Below, in pieces: positions 7,918 through 15,780 of a stretch of DNA of 37,792 nt. A program made the position numbers and the translations under genes. Origin of the DNA: Darwinimomas sp045600945 (GTDB taxonomy: Bacteria > Bacillota > Clostridia > Lachnospirales > Lachnospiraceae); assembly GCA_045600945.1 (NCBI GenBank), contig JAZRYX010000056.1, positions 1-37,792 of the forward strand, in the 5' to 3' direction. Position 1 is the first letter of the stretch. Each line of letters starts with the position of its first letter. The notes beneath the pieces are model-generated. The model ran no database searches. It had not been told where the DNA came from and was given only the letters and a program-made list of their open reading frames with translations.

Positions 7918-9662
7918 AGTCCGAGTTCCTCCTTACTTAATTGAGTTAATGCAATCTCACGATATACATCGCAGTTTCTTAAGAGGTCTTCATGCTTTCC
8001 TCTTCCTACTATCTTTCCTTTATCAAGAACAAGTATCAGATCTGCATCCATAATTGTTCCTATACGTGCCGCAACGATAACTCTGGTAACATTCTCGTCG
8101 AACTTTTTGATATTGGCTCTTACTTTACTGTCTGTCCTGTAGTCAAGTGCCGAGAAAGAATCGTCGAAGATAAGAATCTCTGCTTTTTTTGCAATGGCAC
8201 GTGCTATACAAAGTCTCTGCTTCTGTCCGCCGGAATAGTTTGTTCCGCCCTGTGCAACAGGATTGTCATATCCTTTACCCTTATCCGATGCCATGATGAA
8301 ACCGTCAGCCTCTGCAACTTTTGCTGCTTCGATAACTTCTTCAAGCGACATATCAGGTCTCGAAAGTGCTATATTATCACGAACAGTTCCCTTGAAGAGG
8401 AACTTTCTCTGCGGAACATAGCCGATACGACTGTGAAGCTTCTTCTCGGAAATATTCTTTACGTTGACACCGTCAATATACACTTCTCCGACTGTTGCAT
8501 CATGAAGACGCGGCATAAGATTCACAGCGGTTGTTTTACCGCTTCCCGTAGCGCCTATGAATGCAAGGGTCTGACCTCTTTCCACTTTGAACGAGAAATC
8601 CTCTATTGCATAACCATCTGAACCCGGATAAGAAAATGAAACATTTTTAAATTCAATAGTTCCTTTCTCCTTGAGTTCCTCCGAAGTCTTTGCATCTTCC
8701 ATCGAAACTTCATGATCAAGGACTTCCTGAATACGCTTGGCACAGGCCATTCCACGGGGCCATACTACGATAAGCGTAATCAAAAGAACAAATCCTATGA
8801 TAACCTGACTTGCAAGCATAACAAAAGAGTTTGTATTTGCAAATGCCGCAAGTGCAAGGTCTGCATCCAGTCCGTTGATAAAGTATGCACTTACCCAAAG
8901 TATCGTAAGTGTCAGTCCGTTCAAAACGAACATAAGCAGCGGAGCAAGAAATGCAACTGCCTTTGATGTGAACAGGTTGACCAAAGTGAATTCCTGATTA
9001 GCCTTGTCAAACTTTGCTTCCTGATAGCCTTCCGCATTAAATGCTCTTACTACCTGAAGTCCTGTCAGGTTCTCACGGGCTGCTACGTTAAGTGCATCTG
9101 TGAGTTTCTGCAGTGCATTATACTTAGGCATAAGAACTGCAACGATTACAAGTATGATAACAATAAGTATAACGATCCATATACCACTGGCAATCGTCAG
9201 TGATTTATCATAATTTAAGATCTTTGTGATAGACCATACAACAAGAACCGGCACAAGGAATATAACACGGAAACATGTTATGAGTGCCAGATGAAGGTTC
9301 TGCATATCATTGGTCGTACGTGTAATCAGAGATTCCGTTGAAAATGCATCCAAATCGGCAAGAGCAAAATCGTTTACTTTGTGATATGTTTCATTACGAA
9401 GTCTTGTAACGATCTCCGCTGCATCCCAGCTGGCTCCGATTTCTGCGACCAGCATTCCTCCGAGAAGCAAAGCTGAGTATCCGACAAGGACCCATCCGAT
9501 ATCCCAAATTGCTTCAAGGTCTCCACTCTGCATGGCAGCCGTCAGTTGGGCGATGACATCAACGATCTTCATCATGCAGAAAACCTGAAGAATCGTAAGC
9601 AGTAAAATACCCAGCAACACCAGCCAGTTTTTTACCGTAAACTTTTTGAAAATCAGTTTCAT
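7914..9662 (-). CDS. Heterodimeric ABC exporter, subunit with degenerate ATP site
   Basis: A 582-residue half-exporter with six membrane helices (about 10-300) and an ATPase carrying Walker A GATGSGKTT and a canonical signature YSGGQKQR. Two catalytic residues deviate: Walker B reads ILIFDDSFSALD, with aspartate in place of the catalytic glutamate, and the switch loop reads VIVAARIGTI, with alanine in place of histidine. Combined with the altered signature of the partner, this places one degenerate and one competent ATP site in the dimer. It starts 34 bases after the XRE-type regulator, with AGGAA as ribosome binding site, and ends overlapping its partner's start. Probably controlled by that regulator. 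Confidence 0.92.
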   Translation of the reverse strand: MKLIFKKFTVKNWLVLLGILLLTILQVFCMMKIVDVIAQLTAAMQSGDLEAIWDIGWVLVGYSALLLGGMLVAEIGASWDAAEIVTRLRNETYHKVNDFALADLDAFSTESLITRTTNDMQNLHLALITCFRVIFLVPVLVVWSITKILNYDKSLTIASGIWIVILIVIILVIVAVLMPKYNALQKLTDALNVAARENLTGLQVVRAFNAEGYQEAKFDKANQEFTLVNLFTSKAVAFLAPLLMFVLNGLTLTILWVSAYFINGLDADLALAAFANTNSFVMLASQVIIGFVLLITLIVVWPRGMACAKRIQEVLDHEVSMEDAKTSEELKEKGTIEFKNVSFSYPGSDGYAIEDFSFKVERGQTLAFIGATGSGKTTAVNLMPRLHDATVGEVYIDGVNVKNISEKKLHSRIGYVPQRKFLFKGTVRDNIALSRPDMSLEEVIEAAKVAEADGFIMASDKGKGYDNPVAQGGTNYSGGQKQRLCIARAIAKKAEILIFDDSFSALDYRTDSKVRANIKKFDENVTRVIVAARIGTIMDADLILVLDKGKIVGRGKHEDLLRNCDVYREIALTQLSKEELGL

Positions 9663-9696
9663 TTCAGTTCCTTTCTGTTTGTTATATATTAGTATT

Positions 9697-9906
9697 CTAT
9701 CTTAATTCGATATTTACATCCAGTCCGAGAATATTGGCAATGTACAGTGCTTTACCCAATTCCGCTGTTTGTTTCCCACGCTCCAGATCCGATATAAAAC
9801 TTATACTGAATCCGGTAAACTCTGATACAAATCCCTGTGTGTATTTCAGTTCTTTTCGTCTGGCTTTAATTGCCTGCCCGAAAGAAGCCGCATCTGTTAT
9901 CTTCAT
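9697..9906 (-). CDS. XRE-family helix-turn-helix regulator (HipB-like), probable autoregulator
   Basis: A 69-residue DNA-binding protein made of a single Cro/C1-type domain: an arginine-rich helix (QAIKARRKELKYTQ), then GFSISFISDLERGKQTAEL and KALYIANILGLDV, which match the recognition region of small HipB-like repressors. No effector domain and no HipA-like toxin partner is adjacent. The start at 9906 (MKITDAAS) is chosen over the longer frame to 9948 because GAGGG lies just upstream and because the longer version would begin inside the second operator copy. It heads the exporter genes, and its promoter carries two identical 14-bp sites, so repression of itself and the exporter is likely. 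Confidence 0.85.
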   Translation of the reverse strand: MKITDAASFGQAIKARRKELKYTQGFVSEFTGFSISFISDLERGKQTAELGKALYIANILGLDVNIELR

Positions 9907-9934
9907 TTTCCCTCTGAAAAACCTCCTTAAATTG

Positions 9935-9948
9935 AGCCGTACGCACAA
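9935..9948. promoter_or_regulatory. Putative operator copy 2 for the XRE regulator
   Basis: The 14 bases AGCCGTACGCACAA are identical to those at 9975-9988 and lie in the same orientation, exactly 40 bases apart. The core CGTACG is self-complementary. This copy lies just downstream of the predicted transcription start, where a bound repressor would block elongation or initiation. Confidence 0.6.
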
Positions 9949-9963
9949 TTGCGTGCCTTAATC

Positions 9964-9993
9964 ATTATAAATCAAGCCGTACGCACAAGTCAA
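9964..9993 (-). promoter_or_regulatory. Promoter of the XRE regulator / exporter operon
   Basis: On the minus strand, -35 TTGACT (9993-9988) and a perfect -10 TATAAT (9969-9964) are separated by 18 bases. Transcription should start near 9957, giving a leader of about 50 bases before the regulator. The -35 follows the tmcAL stop by only three bases. The operator copy at 9975-9988 fills the spacer. Confidence 0.75.
9975..9988. promoter_or_regulatory. Putative operator copy 1 for the XRE regulator
   Basis: The 14-base element AGCCGTACGCACAA lies between the -35 and -10 boxes of the regulator's own promoter and overlaps the last base of the -35. Its exact repeat lies 40 bases away at 9935-9948. 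Position and repetition, not experiment, support its role as the repressor site. Confidence 0.62.
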
Positions 9994-9996
9994 GTT

Positions 9997-11103
9997 TTAC
10001 AGTTTCACTATATTTTGTCTGTATAGATTCGGCAATTCCACCCCGTATTTTCTCCAATAAGCCTGATTATAAAGCCTTGCGGCATTTGCACAGCCTGCCA
10101 GTTCTTCACGATAGTCCGCCGCTTTACTAATAATCTGCACACACGACCTCTTTTTAAGTTCGGTAAGAATCTCCGGATTTGAGAATCCTATAAGATGCGC
10201 GGCTGTTATCTCTTTATTCCATTCCTTAATATTCAGGAAAATGTGCCCGATAGCCCGGGCTATCCTCGTATAAGTAAATTCTCTGGTCTTTATGTCTTTT
10301 ATCATTTCCTCGAAGGTATGATAATGCAGTTCCGATTTGCGCAGTCTTGCGGCTATGGCTTCGTCCACATCCATATACTGTGTCAGATCATCACTCCTTA
10401 TTATGCTATCGATAATTTCAGGCATGAAGTCGTCCGGTCCGAGCGGCATAGCTTCCTTATCATAACATTTGATTTCACCGCTCAGAAGTTTCTTTCTTAA
10501 TGCCGTAGCAGAAGGAAACTCTCCGGATTGTATCTCGGTATCATCATATCCCGCACCGACCCTTGTTATCGGCACGAACTCCATCCGGCTTTTCTTTTTT
10601 ATCATAGCCTTTACATATTCGGTCGCAAGAAGTGCGTTAGGTCCGAGTTTTTCTGTCCCGAGGCTTTTGGCAAGTGCTTCCGGATAGGATATTCCTGTTT
10701 TCATAAGTTCTTTCATCTGATTTTTGAATTCGTAAGACTCACTTGCCAGTTTCGCACCAAGTCTTTTTATCTCATCAGATGTGTAATCAGGTTCGAGTCC
10801 GCATGAAATTGCATCGCAACCCAACTTATCAAGCAGACCCACCCCATATTCGGCAAATCCCTCCGCACTGGATGTCGATGCTTCCGGCGGCATCATGAAG
10901 ATTGCATCTGCTCCCCCGCTCAAAGCACTTGCTGCCCTGACAAAAGGACTGAATACCGCAGGCTCTCCACGCTGCACAAAATGTCCGCTCATAACAACAA
11001 TGAGGGCATCCGCACCTGTCTGTTCTTTTGCCTTAACAAGCTGGTACTTATGCCCTTCATGGAATGGATTATATTCTGCTATGACTCCACAGATTTTCAT
11101 CAT
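9997..11103 (-). CDS. tmcAL: tRNA(Met) cytidine acetate ligase TmcAL (YlbM family)
   Basis: A 368-residue nucleotidyltransferase-fold protein that in Bacillus uses acetate and ATP to make N4-acetylcytidine at the wobble position of elongator tRNA(Met). The N-terminus has GVIAEYNPFHEGHKYQL, with the HxGH nucleotide-binding motif at about 15-18, followed by MSGHFVQRGEPA, both typical of the family, and the length is standard. The ATG at 11103 overlaps the hslO stop (ATGA); a second ATG at 11100 is equally possible. It is the last gene of prfC-hslO-tmcAL and ends just before the XRE promoter, with no obvious terminator hairpin between. Confidence 0.9.
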   Translation of the reverse strand: MMKICGVIAEYNPFHEGHKYQLVKAKEQTGADALIVVMSGHFVQRGEPAVFSPFVRAASALSGGADAIFMMPPEASTSSAEGFAEYGVGLLDKLGCDAISCGLEPDYTSDEIKRLGAKLASESYEFKNQMKELMKTGISYPEALAKSLGTEKLGPNALLATEYVKAMIKKKSRMEFVPITRVGAGYDDTEIQSGEFPSATALRKKLLSGEIKCYDKEAMPLGPDDFMPEIIDSIIRSDDLTQYMDVDEAIAARLRKSELHYHTFEEMIKDIKTREFTYTRIARAIGHIFLNIKEWNKEITAAHLIGFSNPEILTELKKRSCVQIISKAADYREELAGCANAARLYNQAYWRKYGVELPNLYRQNIVKL

Positions 11104-11978
11104 TTTGCTTTTTCAAGCATTGCTTTCATTTCATCAACCGTAAATTCGTATTTTCTTCCGCAGAAGTGACATACAAGTTCAACCGGTTTGCCGTCATTTA
11201 TCATTTCTTCCAGATTCTTTTTTCCTACGGATATAAGAACCTTTTCAACTCTTTCTTTATCACAGTTGCAGTAGAAACGCACCGGAGCTTTATCATTTAT
11301 CTCAAGTCCGAAATCATCCAGTATAATCTTAAGTATTTCCTCAGGACTGTTTCCTTCATCGAGCATCGTTGTCATTGACTTAAGCCCCTGGATCTTTTTC
11401 TCGAGTTTTTCCGCAAGTTCATCTCCTGCACCCGGCATAAGCTGAATAATGAATCCGCCTGCCTGACGGACCGTATTATCCTTGTTCATAAGAACACCAA
11501 GTGCTACCGAACTTGGAACCTGCTCGCTTGTTGCATAGTAATATGCTATATCTTCGGCTATCTCGCCGCTGATAAGTATAGTCTGACCTACGTATGGTTC
11601 TTTCAGACCCGTATCACGAATAACAGATAAAACTCCGAGGTCGAGCGCACCTCCGACATCCAGTTTACCTTTATCATTCGGAGGCAGCATGACATCGGGA
11701 TGATTGACGTATCCTTTTACTCTTCCGCTGTTGTCTGCCGTTGCCAAAAGTCCTTTGATTGGTCCGTCACACTGAATCTGAATCGTAAGAAGATCCGACT
11801 CTGATTTCATATCCCAGGCCATCATAAGAGTAGCAGTCATAAGTCTGCCCAGTGCCGCACTCGCGATCGGGGAAAGATTATGACGCATCCTGGCTTCTTC
11901 AACCACATCACATGTTGTAGCTGCAAATGCTCTGATCATTCCGTCAGCCGCAGTTGCACGAATCATATAATTATCCAT
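11100..11978 (-). CDS. hslO: Hsp33 redox-regulated holdase chaperone
   Basis: A 292-residue cytoplasmic chaperone activated by oxidative unfolding. The N-terminus DNYMIRATAADGMIRAFAAT is the classic Hsp33 opening, and the C-terminal zinc switch is complete: C237xC239 and C270xxC273. The start at 11978 is chosen because Hsp33 proteins begin at this point and AGGA lies 5 bases upstream; ATGs at 11984 and, as a longer frame overlapping prfC, 12005 are less likely. It follows prfC by 7 bases and overlaps tmcAL by 4, so the three genes share one transcript. Confidence 0.93.
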   Translation of the reverse strand: MDNYMIRATAADGMIRAFAATTCDVVEEARMRHNLSPIASAALGRLMTATLMMAWDMKSESDLLTIQIQCDGPIKGLLATADNSGRVKGYVNHPDVMLPPNDKGKLDVGGALDLGVLSVIRDTGLKEPYVGQTILISGEIAEDIAYYYATSEQVPSSVALGVLMNKDNTVRQAGGFIIQLMPGAGDELAEKLEKKIQGLKSMTTMLDEGNSPEEILKIILDDFGLEINDKAPVRFYCNCDKERVEKVLISVGKKNLEEMINDGKPVELVCHFCGRKYEFTVDEMKAMLEKAK

Positions 11979-11985
11979 AATCATC

Positions 11986-13563
11986 CTAGTTTCTGCCGAA
12001 TTCACTCAGCTTAAGTCCTTCATTTCTTTCAAGCGTCATGCGTATGCTCCATTCGTTTGCCCAGAGCAAAAGCGGATTGCCCTTAAGATCCTGAACTCTC
12101 TTCATATCGCTTGTTCCCTGTATCTTATCGACAGGAACAGGTGAATAATCCACCCATCTTATATATTCATATGGAAGAATATCCATCGCAACTTCTACAT
12201 TATATTCATTCTTAAGTCTGTATGTCAGAACTTCAAATTGCAGAACGCCTACAACTCCGACAATGATTTCCTCCAGACCCGAACCGATTTCCTGAAAGAT
12301 CTGTATAGCACCTTCCTGCGCTATCTGATAGATACCCTTTGTAAATTGTTTACGCTTCATGGTATCTATCTGACGCACTCTGGCAAAATGCTCAGGCGCA
12401 AAAGTCGGTATGCCCTCAAACTGAATTTTTTCTTTTCCGTTGCAAAGTGTATCACCGATTGAGAAAAGCCCGGGATCAAAGATACCTATGATATCTCCGC
12501 CATATGCATTTTCAACAATCTTTCGCTCATCAGCCATCATTTGAGTAGACTGGTTAAGACGCATCTTTCTGTCGCCCTGGACATGCGTTACTTCCATTCC
12601 GCCCTCGTATTTTCCGGAACATATTCTTGCAAATGCTATCCTGTCACGGTGAGCTTTATTCATGTTGGCCTGAATCTTAAATACGAAAGCAGAAAAGAAC
12701 TCGTCTCTCATCGGATCAACATCACCTGTGAGTGTCTTTCTTGAAAGCGGTGATGTAGTCATTTTAAGGAAATGCTCAAGAAATGTCTCAACTCCGAAAT
12801 TGGTGAGAGCCGATCCGAAAAATACCGGTGACAATTCTCCTCTTGATACTCTGTCCTGATCGAACTCATCACTTGCACCGTCAAGCATTTCTATATCATC
12901 CATAAGCTGCTGCTTGAAATCCATACCGAGCTGTGCATCTTCAAGATTAACAACTGTCTTCTCAACTTCCTGCATGCCGGCATGTGCAGCGGTAAACTGA
13001 ATGACCTGTTTTGTCCCGCGGTCATATACTCCCTTAAAGTTCTTACCGCATCCTATAGGCCAGTTGATCGGACAGGTCCTGATACCGAGGACTGTTTCTA
13101 TCTCATCCATAAGTTCATACGGATCTCTTGCCTCACGATCCATCTTATTGATGAATGTAAATATAGGTATGTGACGCATTACACATACTTTGAAAAGTTT
13201 CTTAGTCTGCGCCTCAACACCCTTACCTGCATCAATTACCATTACGGCGCTGTCTGCTGCCATAAGAGTACGATAAGTATCTTCCGAGAAATCCTGATGT
13301 CCGGGAGTATCCAGAATATTAATACAAAAGCCGCTATAATTAAACTGGAGTACCGATGAAGTTACGGAGATACCTCTTTCCTTCTCGATATCCATCCAGT
13401 CACTGACGGCATACTTCTGTGTTTTCTTTCCTTTTACCGACCCCGCAAGATTTATAGCTCCTCCATAGAGGAGAAACTTTTCGGTAAGAGTTGTCTTACC
13501 TGCATCGGGATGGGAAATGATGGCAAACGTTCTTCTTTTCTTAATTTCATCAAATAGTTCCAT
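11986..13563 (-). CDS. prfC: Peptide chain release factor 3
   Basis: A 525-residue translational GTPase that recycles RF1/RF2 from the ribosome after termination. The G domain has SHPDAGKTT (P-loop), ERGISVTSS, DTPGHQDFSEDT and NKMDREARDP; the rest matches RF3 in length and C-terminal order. The start at 13563 (MELFDEIKKRR) is preferred to the longer frame at 13581, because the latter would lie in the -10 region. No ribosome binding site is visible before the ATG, and a TGGTATTAT extended -10 sits 9 bases upstream, so the mRNA may be leaderless. First gene of prfC-hslO-tmcAL, divergent from coaX. Confidence 0.94.
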   Translation of the reverse strand: MELFDEIKKRRTFAIISHPDAGKTTLTEKFLLYGGAINLAGSVKGKKTQKYAVSDWMDIEKERGISVTSSVLQFNYSGFCINILDTPGHQDFSEDTYRTLMAADSAVMVIDAGKGVEAQTKKLFKVCVMRHIPIFTFINKMDREARDPYELMDEIETVLGIRTCPINWPIGCGKNFKGVYDRGTKQVIQFTAAHAGMQEVEKTVVNLEDAQLGMDFKQQLMDDIEMLDGASDEFDQDRVSRGELSPVFFGSALTNFGVETFLEHFLKMTTSPLSRKTLTGDVDPMRDEFFSAFVFKIQANMNKAHRDRIAFARICSGKYEGGMEVTHVQGDRKMRLNQSTQMMADERKIVENAYGGDIIGIFDPGLFSIGDTLCNGKEKIQFEGIPTFAPEHFARVRQIDTMKRKQFTKGIYQIAQEGAIQIFQEIGSGLEEIIVGVVGVLQFEVLTYRLKNEYNVEVAMDILPYEYIRWVDYSPVPVDKIQGTSDMKRVQDLKGNPLLLWANEWSIRMTLERNEGLKLSEFGRN

Positions 13564-13567
13564 AATA

Positions 13568-13580
13568 TGGTATAATACCA
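13568..13580. promoter_or_regulatory. Symmetrical extended -10 element between prfC and coaX
   Basis: The 13-base palindrome TGGTATAATACCA reads as an extended -10 on both strands: TGGTATAAT toward coaX and TGGTATTAT toward prfC. No convincing -35 is present in either direction, which fits extended -10 promoters. Predicted starts are near 13583 (plus) and 13565 (minus). Confidence 0.6.
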
Positions 13581-13637
13581 CAAAGTAGATAGCTTTGCGA
13601 GAGTTTATGCTATCTCAATGTATGAAGGAGCGCTGAT

Positions 13638-14387
13638 ATGATTCTCGGAATTGACGTTGGTAATACAAATATCGTCATTGTTGGAATAGATAACGGAATA
13701 ATCACTTTTTCGGAACGCTGTAAAACCGATTTGAAAAACATCAGCGAACTGTTTCAAAGAGTATCGGATAAAACCTTTGAAGGTTCCATCCTTTCCAGTG
13801 TAGTTCCGTCTGTAAATAATCAAATAATACAAACCATTCGTGCTGATTTCGGAATCGATCCTGTTGCGGTTGATGCCAGCCTTCATATGAATGTCTATCT
13901 TCCTGAAAAGGTCAGAAAAGAAATCGGTGCCGACATCATAGCAGGACTGGTTGCCGCATACGATCAGTATCCTGCACCTCTTGCCGTCGTGGATATGGGA
14001 ACAGCGACTACAATTTTTGTTTTGAATAATAAAGGAGAACTTGTCGGCGGTATCATCCATCCCGGAATAGAAATAGAGCTGAATGCACTCAGTACAAAAA
14101 CCGCACAGCTTCCTCAAATTTCCAAGGTCGAAGTCCCGGATAAAATACTCGGTCAGAACACCAGCGAATGCATACGAAGCGGAGTCATCTACGGACATGC
14201 GGGACTTATAGATTCATTTATCTATAATTTCGAAAAAGAACTGGATACACACCTTACAGTGATACTTACCGGTGGTTTGGGAAGATACATCACAAAGTTC
14301 TTCAATCATGAAGTTATATATGATGAAGCATTGCTTGTAAAAGGGCTTGAATATTTATATAAACACAACAAAAAATCAGGCGTTTGA
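13638..14387 (+). CDS. coaX: Type III pantothenate kinase
   Basis: A 249-residue ASKHA-fold kinase that phosphorylates pantothenate, the first step of coenzyme A synthesis. It has the phosphate-binding motif DVGNTN at 6-11, GADIIAGLVAAY, and the second motif VVDMGTATT, and the normal family length. GGAG lies 8 bases before the ATG. It is the only plus-strand gene in the window. Its 3' end, including the stop codon, lies inside the bidirectional terminator shared with ftsZ. Confidence 0.95.
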   Translation: MILGIDVGNTNIVIVGIDNGIITFSERCKTDLKNISELFQRVSDKTFEGSILSSVVPSVNNQIIQTIRADFGIDPVAVDASLHMNVYLPEKVRKEIGADIIAGLVAAYDQYPAPLAVVDMGTATTIFVLNNKGELVGGIIHPGIEIELNALSTKTAQLPQISKVEVPDKILGQNTSECIRSGVIYGHAGLIDSFIYNFEKELDTHLTVILTGGLGRYITKFFNHEVIYDEALLVKGLEYLYKHNKKSGV

Positions 14388-14408
14388 AATCGCCTGATTT
14401 TCTTTGTA
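14373..14408. terminator. Bidirectional terminator between coaX and ftsZ
   Basis: A perfect 10-bp stem, AAATCAGGCG (14373-14382) with CGCCTGATTT (14391-14400) and an 8-base loop, is followed by TTTTCTTT on the plus strand and preceded by an A-run that gives a T-run on the minus strand. The coaX stop codon at 14385-14387 falls in the loop. It should stop both converging transcripts. Confidence 0.85.
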
Positions 14409-14415
14409 TGAATTA

Positions 14416-15690
14416 TTATCTTTTATTTTTGAGGAAATCCGGAATATTGATCTGTACATCTCTGTTTGCTCTTGATCTGAGTTCTGATGAATCAAAGCTC
14501 GGAGCATCGTGCTTAACCGGTTCTTCATATTTCTGTTCCGGTGCCGTAAACTCTATTGTAGCAGGACGTGAGTATGATGAGTTCTTCGGCGTTGAAGGAG
14601 CATCTCCTAAAAGAGAAAGATCAAGTCCGCCTGATATCTTAGGTTGAGATGTCATCTGGGCTGCAGGTCTTGCTGCTGACTGAACTTTCTGATTTCTGTT
14701 GAGCTGACTGAGAATATTGCTTGCACTTATGTTAACATTCTTCTCATCAAGTCCGGTAGCAATAACCGTAATCGTACATGTATCCTGTACAGTATCATCA
14801 ACCATAGCACCGAAGATGATATTTGCATCCGGACTTACAACTTCACGAACGTATGTTGCGGCATCATTTGCCTCGATAAGTCCGATATCACCGCTGATAT
14901 TAAGGATGACATTCTGAGCACCGTCGATCTTTGTTTCAAGAAGCGGTGAAGCGCATGCAATCTTAACTGCTTCGATAGCCTTATCATCACCTGATGCAGT
15001 ACCGATACCGATATGAGCGATACCCTTATCCTGCATAACAGTCTGAACATCAGCGAAGTCAAGGTTGATAAGACCCGGCTGATTGATAAGATCCGTAATT
15101 CCTTCGACTGACTGAAGTAAAACTTCATCTGCCTTATTAAAAGCATCCTGCATACTCGTACGACGATCAACTATCTGAAGAAGTTTATCATTCGGAATAA
15201 CAATGAGTGTATCAACATTTTCACGAAGCTTGCTGATTCCTTCTGTTGCATTTCTCATACGTACAGGACCTTCAAATCCGAAAGGTTTGGTGACAACACC
15301 AACCGTAAGGATACCGAGTTCCTTACTGATTTCAGCAATAACAGGAGCAGCACCCGTACCCGTGCCGCCTCCCATACCGCATGTAATAAAAACCATATCA
15401 GCACCCTTAAGAGCGTTGCCGATTTCTTCTCTGCTTTCGTCTGCAGCTTTCTCTCCGATTTCAGGTTTGGCACCACAGCCTTTTCCGCCTGTGATCTTCT
15501 CACCGATCTGCATGGTGTTCGGAGCTTTGCAGTACTGAAGTACCTGTTTATCGGTATTGACACCGATGAATTCTACTCCCTGAACATTCTCCTCAACCAT
15601 TCTGTTTACTGCATTATTTCCAGCACCGCCGACACCGACAACAATAATCTTTGCAGCGCTTTCTGTATCATTTAACTTTATCTCTAACAA
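14416..15690 (-). CDS. ftsZ: Cell division GTPase FtsZ
   Basis: The tubulin-like protein that forms the division ring, 424 residues. Visible are GVGGAGNNAVNRM, the GTP-binding loop GGGTGTG at 107-113, the T7 catalytic loop NLDFADV at 209-215, a variable linker, and the conserved C-terminal peptide VQINIPDFLKNKR that binds partners such as SepF. The start is TTG at 15690 with GGAGG 9 bases upstream, giving fMLEIKLND, the usual N-terminus in this bacterial group; the longer frame to 15762 begins inside the -35 box of the local promoter and is excluded. Last gene of the division cluster, 90 bases after divIB, with its own promoter. Confidence 0.97.
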   Translation of the reverse strand: MLEIKLNDTESAAKIIVVGVGGAGNNAVNRMVEENVQGVEFIGVNTDKQVLQYCKAPNTMQIGEKITGGKGCGAKPEIGEKAADESREEIGNALKGADMVFITCGMGGGTGTGAAPVIAEISKELGILTVGVVTKPFGFEGPVRMRNATEGISKLRENVDTLIVIPNDKLLQIVDRRTSMQDAFNKADEVLLQSVEGITDLINQPGLINLDFADVQTVMQDKGIAHIGIGTASGDDKAIEAVKIACASPLLETKIDGAQNVILNISGDIGLIEANDAATYVREVVSPDANIIFGAMVDDTVQDTCTITVIATGLDEKNVNISASNILSQLNRNQKVQSAARPAAQMTSQPKISGGLDLSLLGDAPSTPKNSSYSRPATIEFTAPEQKYEEPVKHDAPSFDSSELRSRANRDVQINIPDFLKNKR

Positions 15691-15727
15691 AACCTGATTC
15701 CTCCAAATCCAAAAGAGTTGCCTTTTA

Positions 15728-15756
15728 ATCTTACTAGATAGATTATGCATTTTCAA
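15728..15756 (-). promoter_or_regulatory. ftsZ promoter
   Basis: On the minus strand TTGAAA (15756-15751), a 17-base spacer and TAAGAT (15733-15728) lie in the divIB-ftsZ gap. Transcription should start near 15721, about 30 bases before the TTG start and 17 before its GGAGG. This allows ftsZ expression beyond readthrough from mraZ. Confidence 0.7.
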
Positions 15757-15780
15757 TAGCAAAAATTGTATTTTTTTAGT

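Noticed and set aside
7992..8621. A 209-codon plus-strand open frame opposite the exporter ATPase domain
   Set aside because: No start signal or known motif; the opposite strand encodes Walker A, signature and Walker B in good order.
9697..9906. Toxin-antitoxin module based on the HipB-like regulator
   Set aside because: No HipA-like or other toxin gene is adjacent; the neighbours are tmcAL and an ABC exporter.
13605..14198. A 197-codon minus-strand open frame opposite coaX
   Set aside because: It is the antisense of a clear coaX gene, has no recognisable motif or ribosome binding site, and has cysteine/tyrosine-rich composition typical of a shadow frame.
13954..14198. Possible precursor peptide or leader gene for the NHLM exporter anywhere in the window
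   Set aside because: I looked through short frames near the exporter and other gaps and found none with a double-glycine or NHLM-like leader; the listed span is only one example of a short frame discarded.
15691..15762. Longer FtsZ start at 15762
   Set aside because: This codon overlaps the -35 region of a good promoter, and TTG at 15690 has GGAGG and gives the usual FtsZ N-terminus.
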